Positions 6,765 to 11,686 of a DNA stretch of 11,686 nt are shown here, piece by piece. Position numbers and translations under genes: made by a program. The DNA lies in NCBI RefSeq assembly GCF_035712165.1, contig NZ_DASTBH010000271.1, positions 1-11,686 of the forward strand, given 5' to 3'. The stretch comes from DASYTH01 sp035712165 (lineage in GTDB: Bacteria; Actinomycetota; Actinomycetes; Mycobacteriales; Pseudonocardiaceae). The notes below the pieces were generated by a model. It made no database searches and had not been told where the DNA came from. It was given only the letters and a program-made list of their open reading frames with translations. Position 1 is the first letter of the stretch. Every line of letters begins with the position of its first letter.

Positions 6765-6878
6765 TCAGAGGCCGGGGGCCGCGCCTTCGCCTTCGGCGAT
6801 CAGGACGGTGATCATGGCGATCCAGCCGACGACGAATGTCATGATCCAGAACCAGTGCTTGGTGAGCAGGCGGGTCAT
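6765..6878 (-). CDS. Small single-pass membrane protein downstream of corA (37 residues)
   Basis: The reading frame from the ATG at 6878 encodes MTRLLTKHWFWIMTFVVGWI followed by AMITVLIAEGEGAAPGL. A membrane helix spans about residues 9-28, with positive residues before it and acidic ones after, giving a likely inside-to-outside orientation. AGGAAGG lies about ten bases upstream of the start. Nearly all codons end in G or C (34 of 37), as in real genes here. It lies 72 bp past the corA stop on the same strand and converges with eccB, whose stop is 45 bp away. A hairpin (6924-6951) separates it from corA, so it may be expressed at a lower level or from its own promoter. The function is unknown. 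A small partner of CorA is one possibility; a separate membrane peptide is another. Confidence 0.65.
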   Translation of the reverse strand: MTRLLTKHWFWIMTFVVGWIAMITVLIAEGEGAAPGL

Positions 6879-6923
6879 GGCGAGGGAACCTTCCTGGAAA
6901 CGGGGACGGCGTGACGTGTGCTC

Positions 6924-6951
6924 GCTGGACAGCCCCGGCGGGCTACCCAGC
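6924..6951 (-). terminator. Hairpin at the corA stop codon
   Basis: Nested arms GCTGG/CCAGC (6924-6928, 6947-6951) and AGCCC/GGGCT (6931-6935, 6940-6944) form a two-part stem with an AC/AC internal loop and a four-base loop. It abuts the corA stop codon. No U-run follows, and a good small reading frame lies just beyond, so partial termination or mRNA processing is as likely as full termination. Confidence 0.5.
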
Positions 6952-8027
6952 TAGAGCCATCGGTTCCGCCGGAAGGTTCGGTAGAGGAACACGCAGGCGA
7001 CCAGGATCAGCACCATCACCAGCGGATAGCCGAAATGCCAGCGCAGCTCCGGCATGTAGTCGAAGTTCATGCCGTACACGCCGACCACCATGGTGGGCAC
7101 CGCGATGATCGCCGCCCATGAGGTGATCTTGCGCATGTCCGAGCTCTGCTGCAGCGTGATCTTGGCAAGGGTGGCGTCGACCAGGGTGGTGAGCAGCTCG
7201 TCGAAGCTCGCCACCTGTTCCGACACCGTGGTCAGGTGGTCGTCCACGTCCCGGAAGTAGGAGCGCACCTCGACCGGCACCAGCGGCGAGTAGCCCTCTG
7301 CCAGCCGGCGCAGCGGGGTGGCCAGCGGCCGCACCGCCCGGCGCAGCTCCAGCACCTCGCGCTTCATCAGGTACATCTGCTCGGCGCCGATCGGGCTGTT
7401 CGGCGCGAACACCATCGACTCGATCTCGTCGATGTCCTCCTCGATCGCCGCCGTGACCGCGAGGTAGCTGTCCACCACCCGGTCGGCGATCGCGTGCAGC
7501 ACGGCGGCCGGACCGTGGGCGAGCCGCTGCTGGTCCGCCTCGAGGTCGGCGCGCAGGCCGTGCAGCCCGGAGTGCTGGCCGTGCCGCACCGTGACGATGA
7601 AGTTCCGGCCGAGGAACGCCATGATCTCGCCGGTCTCCACGATCTCGTTGGCCGTGGTCGGCGAGTCGTGCTCCACGTAGCGCACGGTCTTGAGCACCAT
7701 GAACAGTGTGTCGTCGTAGCGTTCGAGCTTGGGGCGCTGATGTGCGACGACGGCGTCCTCGACCGCGAGGGCGTGCAGCCCGAAGGTCTCCGCGATGCCC
7801 TGGATCTGCTCGTCGTCGGGCTCGAACAGGCCGATCCAGACGAACCCCGCACCGCGTCGCCGCACCTCGGCGATGGCGTCGCCGTGGGACCACCGCTCGG
7901 CGAGCCGCCTGCCGTCCAGGTACACACCGCAGTCGACGACGGAGGTGGCCGGCGGCGCGGCCACCTGGTTGGGTGTCACACGATTGGTCCGGCCACGCAG
8001 GCCGGGCAGCGAGGGAATCGTCGGCAT
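6951..8027 (-). CDS. corA: CorA-family magnesium/cobalt transport protein
   Basis: This 358-residue protein is a CorA-type channel, which forms a pentamer in the inner membrane and conducts Mg2+ and Co2+ inward. The cytosolic domain contains WIGLFEPDDEQI near 65 and FGLHALAVEDAVVAHQRPKL near 82-101, both typical. Long helices follow, with EEDIDEIESMVF. The first membrane helix (about 298-318) ends in the signature Gly-Met-Asn at 319-321 (VYGMNF). The second helix spans about 334-351 and the protein ends RTFRRNRWL. The start at 8027 is chosen because GGAGG lies about six bases upstream and the sequence before it is low-complexity leader. A 26-codon frame sits 61 bp upstream (8089-8169), and a 37-codon membrane protein gene lies downstream. 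Regulation by a leader frame is possible. Confidence 0.94.
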   Translation of the reverse strand: MPTIPSLPGLRGRTNRVTPNQVAAPPATSVVDCGVYLDGRRLAERWSHGDAIAEVRRRGAGFVWIGLFEPDDEQIQGIAETFGLHALAVEDAVVAHQRPKLERYDDTLFMVLKTVRYVEHDSPTTANEIVETGEIMAFLGRNFIVTVRHGQHSGLHGLRADLEADQQRLAHGPAAVLHAIADRVVDSYLAVTAAIEEDIDEIESMVFAPNSPIGAEQMYLMKREVLELRRAVRPLATPLRRLAEGYSPLVPVEVRSYFRDVDDHLTTVSEQVASFDELLTTLVDATLAKITLQQSSDMRKITSWAAIIAVPTMVVGVYGMNFDYMPELRWHFGYPLVMVLILVACVFLYRTFRRNRWL

Positions 8028-8088
8028 GTGGTCCTCCACCTGGGTCACGTCGTGGTCGGACGCGTCCCGGCTGGAGCCACGAGGCCGG

Positions 8089-8169
8089 TCAGTGACCTCG
8101 GGGACCTCCGGAGGGGACGCGCCTGGTACTGCCCCCGCACGTGCTGTCGGCGGAATGGGGGTCGCCCAT
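8089..8169 (-). CDS. Short leader reading frame upstream of corA (26 codons)
   Basis: An ATG at 8169 opens a frame that reads MGDPHSADSTCGG then STRRVPSGGPRGH and stops 61 bp before corA. AGGAGGTGA (8176-8184), nine bases upstream, is a near-complete match to the 16S rRNA tail and is among the best ribosome-binding sites in the window. The codon use is poorer than in true genes, which fits a leader peptide better than a functional protein. The stop codon lies inside GGTCA-G-TGACC (8087-8097), and CCTCCGGAGG lies within the frame. Leader frames control magnesium transporter genes in other bacteria (mgtL before mgtA); a similar role here is inferred only from position. Confidence 0.45.
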   Translation of the reverse strand: MGDPHSADSTCGGSTRRVPSGGPRGH

Positions 8170-8175
8170 GCGTCC

Positions 8176-8184
8176 TCACCTCCT
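8176..8184 (-). promoter_or_regulatory. Near-ideal ribosome-binding site for the corA leader frame
   Basis: The minus strand reads AGGAGGTGA, complementary to the 16S rRNA 3' end over most of its length, nine bases before the ATG at 8169. The corA frame itself has no start codon at this distance, so the site serves the short leader frame. Confidence 0.6.
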
Positions 8185-8240
8185 CTGGTCGCGGTGTTTG
8201 CTGGACACCAATTGTCGAGAGTACCCCCATCTCGATCAGT

Positions 8241-8277
8241 GGCCCAACGTGGCACTCCCCGTAGTGGGCCGGTGCCA
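8241..8277. repeat. Interleaved inverted repeats in the corA/MaoC divergent region
   Basis: GGCCCA (8241-8246) pairs with TGGGCC (8265-8270), and TGGCAC (8250-8255) pairs with GTGCCA (8272-8277). The order A-B-A'-B' can form two mutually exclusive hairpins or an H-type pseudoknot. It lies about 70 bp upstream of the corA leader frame and 80 bp upstream of the MaoC gene. The rest of the 330-bp gap (8028-8357) holds the leader frame and a smaller repeat at 8326-8340; I see no clear promoter hexamers. Confidence 0.25.
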
Positions 8278-8325
8278 TCGCTCACAGACCAGTTGCGCGG
8301 GCCGGGTACCGGACGGGCAGACTGT

Positions 8326-8340
8326 GCACGTTTCACGTGC
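8326..8340. repeat. Inverted repeat just upstream of the MaoC gene
   Basis: GCACGT (8326-8331) and ACGTGC (8335-8340) flank TTC, and the repeat ends 17 bases before the GTG start at 8358. It is placed where a repressor operator or a leader hairpin would act. It could also be chance. Confidence 0.35.
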
Positions 8341-8357
8341 GGAGACGGAGGCGTGAC

Positions 8358-8864
8358 GTGCAGTTCGGCCGGTACTACGAGGAGTTCGAGGTCGGTGCGG
8401 TGTACAAGCACTGGCCGGGCAAGACGGTCACCGAGTACGACGACCACCTGTTCTGCCTGCTCACGATGAACCACCATCCGCTGCACATGGACGCGCACTA
8501 CGCGGAGAACACCACGGATTTCGGCCGCAACGTGGTGGTCGGGAACTACGTCTACTCGCTGGTGCTCGGCATGTCGGTGCCGGACGTTTCCGGCAAGGCG
8601 ATAGCCAACCTCGAGATCGAGTCGCTACGGCATGTCAAGCCGACCTTCCATGGCGACACCATCTACGGCGAGACCGAGGTGCTCGACAAGACTCCGTCGA
8701 AATCCAAGGACGACCGGGGCGTGGTCTACGTCGAAACCCGCGGCTACAAGCAGGACGGCACCGTGGTGCTCATCTTCCGCCGCAAGGTGATGGTGCCCAA
8801 GCGGTCCTACGGCGAGGCCCGGGGCGGCGAGCAGCCCGGCCGCCCGGTGCCGCGCGAGGACTGA
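8358..8864 (+). CDS. MaoC-family (hotdog-fold) dehydratase, mesaconyl-CoA hydratase-like
   Basis: This 168-residue protein is a single-hotdog MaoC-type enoyl-CoA hydratase. It opens QFGRYYEEFEVGAVYKHWPG and contains NHHPLHMDAHYA (38-49), the hydratase loop, then NLEIESLRHVKPTFHGDTI. I recall very similar proteins in the ethylmalonyl-CoA pathway clusters of Streptomyces, where they are taken as mesaconyl-CoA hydratases; that link is from memory. The GTG at 8358 is preferred, with GGAGG six bases upstream, over a GTG seven codons earlier that has no such site. In (R)-hydratases the loop reads GDxNPLH with a catalytic Asp-His pair; here the Asp position is Asn38, and His43 is kept. The gene is followed after nine bases by a DUF2332 gene, so they form one transcript. 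The other pathway genes (ccr, meaA, ecm) are not in the window. Confidence 0.88.
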   Translation: MQFGRYYEEFEVGAVYKHWPGKTVTEYDDHLFCLLTMNHHPLHMDAHYAENTTDFGRNVVVGNYVYSLVLGMSVPDVSGKAIANLEIESLRHVKPTFHGDTIYGETEVLDKTPSKSKDDRGVVYVETRGYKQDGTVVLIFRRKVMVPKRSYGEARGGEQPGRPVPRED

Positions 8865-8873
8865 GGGGGAGCC

Positions 8874-9992
8874 ATGGCCGCCGTGCAACTGGAGCTGGTG
8901 CAGCGCAGGATGCGGCGGTTCGCCACGGTCGAGACCGTCCCGGCGTCGCCGCTCTACCACCACCTCGCCGAGAAGACCGCCGAGGATCCGGAGATCTGCG
9001 CGCTGCTCACCGTGGCCAGCGAGGAGTTCGCGACGCCGACCCTGCTGCTGGCCGCGGTACACCGGACGTTGCAGGCCAACCCGTTCCACGAGCTGACCAA
9101 CTACTACCCGTCCCTGGGCGGAAACTACGGCGTGGACGGCGCCACCTGGCCGTTGTTCCGCTCGTTCGTGCTGGAGCGGGCGGACGCGATCCGGAACCTG
9201 GTCGCCACGCACACCACGCAGACCAACGAGGTCGGCCGGGCCGCGCTGCTCTACCCGGCCATCGCACTGGCCGCGTCGCGCACCAAGGGTCCGGTCGGAC
9301 TGCTCGAGGTGGGGTGCAGCGCCGGCCTGTTGCTGAACCTGGACCGCTACGGCTACCGCTACCAGACCGAGCAGGCCGGGCAACTGGTCGCCGGCCCGGC
9401 CCGGGCGGCCGTCGGCCTGCACTGCGCGCTGGAACTGGCTCCCGGCGCCACCTTGCCCGCGCTGCCCAAGAAGATCGCGGTCGGCGCCCGGATCGGGCTG
9501 GACCGGGCGCCGGTCGACCTGACCGACGAGGACCAGTACGCGTGGCTGGAGGCCTGCATCTGGGCGGACCAGCCGGACCGGTCGCGGCGCTTCGCCGCCG
9601 CGGCCGGCGCGCAGCGCGGTGACCGCCCGGAGCTGATCACCGGTGACGCCATCGACGACCTGCCGGCCGCGGCCGCCCGCATCCCGGCCGGGCTTCCGGT
9701 CGTGGTGATCACCAGCCTGGCGTTGCTCTACCTGCCCACCGAGCGACAGCTTGCCTTTCTGGCGGCGCTGTCCGACCTCGCGGCGCGCCGGACGGTGAGC
9801 TGGGTCAGCCATGAGGAGTACGCCTCGGCGCTCGCGCACCTGCTGCCGGACCAGACGGATCTGGTACGGGGCAAGGGAGAGCCGAGCTTCGGCGTGCTCG
9901 GTCTGGTGCGCTGGGAGCAGGGGCGGCCGGTGGCCCGGGCGCTGGCCCGGACCGCATGGCACGGCCAGCGGATGACCTGGCTGGGGTCCTGA
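8874..9992 (+). CDS. DUF2332 family protein
   Basis: This 372-residue protein matches the DUF2332 family, whose function is unknown. The family has a methyltransferase-like core: TNEVGRAALLYPAI at 117-130, then LLEVGCSAGLLLNLDRYGY at 143-161, a glycine-rich loop like the S-adenosylmethionine-binding motif I. Later come ACIWADQPDRSRRF (about 228-241) and a hydrophobic strand VVVITSLALLYL. No signal peptide or membrane segment is seen, so it is cytosolic. The start ATG follows GGGGGAG and lies nine bases after the MaoC-type gene, implying co-transcription and perhaps a shared acyl-CoA context; no direct functional tie is known. It ends 16 bp from the convergent Nudix gene. Family confident, activity not. 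Confidence 0.88.
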   Translation: MAAVQLELVQRRMRRFATVETVPASPLYHHLAEKTAEDPEICALLTVASEEFATPTLLLAAVHRTLQANPFHELTNYYPSLGGNYGVDGATWPLFRSFVLERADAIRNLVATHTTQTNEVGRAALLYPAIALAASRTKGPVGLLEVGCSAGLLLNLDRYGYRYQTEQAGQLVAGPARAAVGLHCALELAPGATLPALPKKIAVGARIGLDRAPVDLTDEDQYAWLEACIWADQPDRSRRFAAAAGAQRGDRPELITGDAIDDLPAAAARIPAGLPVVVITSLALLYLPTERQLAFLAALSDLAARRTVSWVSHEEYASALAHLLPDQTDLVRGKGEPSFGVLGLVRWEQGRPVARALARTAWHGQRMTWLGS

Positions 9993-10008
9993 CCCGGTCC
10001 GGGCGCGC

Positions 10009-10434
10009 TCAGGGAACCTGGCCCCACTCGCGCAGGGTCTCGGCCAGTTCGGGAATGAGCCGGCCGGTCCGCTGCAGCGCGGCGAACCCGGCGGAGTCCA
10101 CCCAGGCCGCGTCGCGTGCGTCGTCGCCGGGGCGCAGCGTGCCGCCGGCCAGTTCGCAGGCGTAGTCGTAGATCACGTAGACTCCGTTCGGCGCGGCTCG
10201 TTCCACGCTGCCGACGAGGGGGCCCGGTCGCACCGAAAGACCGGTCTCCTCGAGCAGTTCGCGCGCCAGCGCGGTGGCGTCGCTTTCGCCGGCCTCGACC
10301 CGGCCGCCCGGCAGTGACCACATTCCGCGGCCCGGTTCGTTGTTGCGCTGAACGAGGAGCAGCCGTCCCGCAGAGTCACGAACAATTGCGCCGACGCACC
10401 TGATAATCCGAACGCCGGAGTCAGTCACGAACAC
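10009..10434 (-). CDS. Nudix hydrolase
   Basis: The 141-residue protein carries a complete Nudix box at residues 44-66 (GRVEAGE, seven residues, RELLEETGL), matching GX5EX7REUXEEXGU. The Nudix box binds the metal and cleaves nucleoside diphosphates linked to another group. GMWSLPGG precedes the box, as in MutT-like proteins. The substrate cannot be told from sequence. The start is taken as the GTG at 10434, with AGGAG nine bases upstream; a second GTG two codons on is the alternative. It converges on the DUF2332 gene and is divergent from a small membrane protein gene at 10568, with 133 bp between. The ribosome-binding site lies in a small hairpin (10446-10459). Confidence 0.93.
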   Translation of the reverse strand: MFVTDSGVRIIRCVGAIVRDSAGRLLLVQRNNEPGRGMWSLPGGRVEAGESDATALARELLEETGLSVRPGPLVGSVERAAPNGVYVIYDYACELAGGTLRPGDDARDAAWVDSAGFAALQRTGRLIPELAETLREWGQVP

Positions 10435-10445
10435 ACAGCGTAGCT

Positions 10446-10459
10446 CCTACTGCGGTAGG
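10446..10459 (-). promoter_or_regulatory. Hairpin overlapping the Nudix ribosome-binding site
   Basis: CCTAC (10446-10450) and GTAGG (10455-10459) pair around TGCG. In the mRNA the second arm contains most of the AGGAG used by the Nudix gene. Folding would partly hide the site. With only five base pairs, an operator for a DNA-binding protein is an equal alternative. Confidence 0.4.
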
Positions 10460-10466
10460 CGTACGA

Positions 10467-10490
10467 GGTACTGACCCAAGAGCGGTACTG
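10467..10490. repeat. Two direct repeats in the Nudix/small-protein divergent region
   Basis: GGTACTG occurs at 10467-10473 and 10484-10490, 17 bases apart start to start. They lie in the 133-bp region between the divergent Nudix gene and the small membrane protein gene. The spacing could suit an activator or the -35 region of either gene. To the right is an AT-rich stretch, AAATTTTTATG near 10520-10530, likely near the rightward promoter. No confident hexamers. Confidence 0.3.
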
Positions 10491-10567
10491 GGCTCCCATT
10501 GTTCGCCGAAGTACGGTAGAAATTTTTATGAGGGCAAGATCACTTTCGAAGGGACAGGGCAGCCGCC

Positions 10568-10732
10568 GTGAAAATGAAGAAGGTCCTCATTATTGTTGGT
10601 GTTGCCTTGGTGGTGTTCTTTTTGATCAGCCAACCGGTGCAGTCCGCGCAACTGGTGAACGACATCCTGGCCGGCCTGAAGAACGCCGCGGAGGCCGTGA
10701 TCACCTTCGTACGCTCGGTATTCCAGGGCTGA
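10568..10732 (+). CDS. Small membrane protein (54 residues) upstream of a PH-domain protein gene
   Basis: The frame starts at a GTG and reads MKMKKVLIIVGVALVVFFLI, then SQPVQSAQLVNDILAGLKNA and AEAVITFVRSVFQG. Residues 6-20 are a membrane helix after a lysine-rich start. Residues 28-53 look like an amphipathic helix. An ATG two codons later is an alternative start. AGGG lies about nine bases before the GTG. The early codons are unusually A/T rich, as is common near translation starts. It lies 17 bp before the PH-domain gene, so they are probably one transcript. I recall similar short proteins next to PH-domain genes in other actinobacteria, without an assigned function. It may be an anchored peptide or a partner of the PH protein. 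The SQPVQSA stretch could also be read as a signal-peptidase site. Confidence 0.75.
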   Translation: MKMKKVLIIVGVALVVFFLISQPVQSAQLVNDILAGLKNAAEAVITFVRSVFQG

Positions 10733-10749
10733 CCAGGTAACGTCAGGGC

Positions 10750-11346
10750 ATGTTCGCGCCACGGGACCCGGACGAGTACCTACTCGACTCCGAACGTCGA
10801 GTGATCCGGGTGCGCCGGCACTGGGCGTCCCTGCTGTGGGACACCTTCGAAGCGGTCGCGCTCCTCGCCGTCTGCATGATGTTCTCCTACCTGCTGCCCC
10901 CCGAGGGCTGGGTGGTGCAGAACCTGCTGTGGTACGTGGCGCTGTTCGTGGTGCTCCGGTTCACCTACAAGGTGTTGATCTGGTGGGTCGAGCGGATCGT
11001 GGTCACCGACAAGCGCATCCTGATGACCACCGGGCTGTTCACCACCCGGGCGCTGATGATGCCGATCACCAAGGTCACCGACCTGACCTACAAGCGCACC
11101 CTGGGCGGGCGCATCCTCGGCTACGGCACCATGATCGTCGAGTCCGCCGGTCAGATCCAGGCGCTCAACCAGATCGAGTACCTGCCCAAGCCGGAGCAGG
11201 TCTTCGACGCGATCTCCAAGCTGGTCTTCGGAAAGCCGGAGGACCAGCAGCCACCGCCCGGTGGCCGGCCGGCGCCGGCCCGGGCCGCGCGGTTCTCCAT
11301 GATGCAGGCACGCAACATCGCGCAGGGCAGGAAGGCGGTCGGCTGA
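10750..11346 (+). CDS. Membrane-anchored bacterial PH-domain protein
   Basis: The 198-residue protein has two membrane segments, about 32-50 and 56-79, followed by a bacterial pleckstrin-homology (bPH2, YdbS-like) domain at about 82-160. The domain is recognised by VERIVVTDKRILMTTGLFTTR, then MPITKVTDLTYKRTLGGRIL and GYGTMIVESAGQ, where the KV-DL-Y pattern is typical. The C-terminal 35 residues are proline- and arginine-rich and probably flexible. The function of this family is not settled; it is membrane-linked. The start is the ATG at 10750, with a weak ribosome-binding site (AGGG directly before it), which suggests translational coupling to the small gene 17 bp upstream. A PHP-domain gene begins 21 bp after the stop. 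Confidence 0.9.
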   Translation: MFAPRDPDEYLLDSERRVIRVRRHWASLLWDTFEAVALLAVCMMFSYLLPPEGWVVQNLLWYVALFVVLRFTYKVLIWWVERIVVTDKRILMTTGLFTTRALMMPITKVTDLTYKRTLGGRILGYGTMIVESAGQIQALNQIEYLPKPEQVFDAISKLVFGKPEDQQPPPGGRPAPARAARFSMMQARNIAQGRKAVG

Positions 11347-11367
11347 CCGCCCCACCAGACTGGGCGC

Positions 11368-11686
11368 ATGCGCATCGACCTGCACGCCCATTCCACCGCC
11401 TCGGACGGCACCGACAGCCCGGCTGAGCTGGTGCGGGCGGCCGTCCGGGCCGGGCTGGACGTGGTGGCGCTGACCGATCACGACGCCTTCGACGGACTGG
11501 ACGAGGCCGTGGCGGCGGGCGCCCGGGAAGGCCTCATCGTCGTGCGCGGGATGGAGCTTTCCTGCTCCCGGCACGGCCAGAGTGTCCACCTGCTCGCGTA
11601 CGGTGCGGACCCGGACGACCCCGAGCTGGGTCAGGAGATGGCCCGGGTCCAGGACGGTCGCAGCGACCGGCTGCGACCCGTGCTGG
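11368..11686 (+). CDS. PHP-domain metal-dependent phosphoesterase, N-terminal part (cut by window edge)
   Basis: The first 106 residues are present and the gene runs off the right edge. The PHP metal-binding pattern is clear: HAH at 6-8 (MRIDLHAHSTASDGTDSP), Asp13, TDHD at 36-39, Glu63 in GMELS, and His74 in VHLLAY. These bind the metal cluster for phosphoester hydrolysis. Relatives include 3',5'-nucleoside bisphosphate phosphatases and related exonucleases (YciV/RNase AM-like); the exact substrate is open. The start is the ATG at 11368, the first after the PH-domain gene stop 21 bp earlier, and the HxH motif sits where the family has it. The ribosome-binding site is weak, so coupling to the upstream gene is likely. 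Confidence 0.92.
   Translation, partial: MRIDLHAHSTASDGTDSPAELVRAAVRAGLDVVALTDHDAFDGLDEAVAAGAREGLIVVRGMELSCSRHGQSVHLLAYGADPDDPELGQEMARVQDGRSDRLRPVL

Noticed and set aside
8028..8357. M-box type magnesium riboswitch before corA
   Set aside because: I cannot see the conserved M-box core. The region contains a leader reading frame and short repeats instead.
8028..8498. N-terminal extension of CorA by about 157 residues
   Set aside because: The extension overlaps the start of the MaoC gene and has no domain features. GGAGG lies directly before the ATG at 8027.
9993..10003. CCCGGTCCGGG as terminator between the DUF2332 and Nudix genes
   Set aside because: The palindrome has a one-base centre; opening a usable loop leaves only a three-pair stem.

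Overview
The window is high-GC actinobacterial chromosome. Most codons end in G or C, GTG starts occur, and it carries the EccB and EccE components found in actinobacterial type VII secretion systems. EccB sequence style, together with the mix of neighbours, suggests the Micromonosporaceae; this is an inference from recalled families, not a search. No rRNA, tRNA, CRISPR array, transposase or integrase is visible.

Left part (1-2800, minus strand): two tandem secreted subtilisin-like (S8) proteases. The first is cut by the window edge; the second is complete, with signal peptide, I9-type propeptide, catalytic domain and C-terminal P-domain. They are about three-quarters identical where both are present. 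They also share upstream DNA: a 19-bp identical box and, just before the Shine-Dalgarno, a stem-loop whose differences are mostly pairing-preserving. The sharing therefore includes the regulatory leader.

Centre-left (2795-6719): a type VII secretion fragment. eccE and an unrecognised 246-residue partner run leftwards; eccB runs rightwards from a shared 114-bp divergent promoter region. EccC, EccD, a mycosin and ESX substrates are not in the window. The two proteases lack the C-terminal anchor of mycosins.

Centre (6765-8357): a CorA magnesium/cobalt channel gene on the minus strand. It is preceded by a 26-codon upstream reading frame with a near-ideal Shine-Dalgarno and followed by an unlisted 37-codon single-pass membrane protein gene. 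The 330-bp divergent region to the right also holds interleaved inverted repeats.

Right part (8358-11686): a two-gene unit for a MaoC-fold hydratase (mesaconyl-CoA hydratase-like) and a DUF2332 protein. It converges on a Nudix hydrolase gene whose ribosome-binding site lies in a small hairpin. A rightward run follows: a 54-residue membrane peptide, a membrane-anchored bacterial PH-domain protein, and the start of a PHP-domain phosphoesterase.

I see no single obvious defence or mobile system. The most interesting leads are the paired structured leader of the two proteases, the corA leader frame and its small downstream membrane protein, and the unrecognised partner of EccE.
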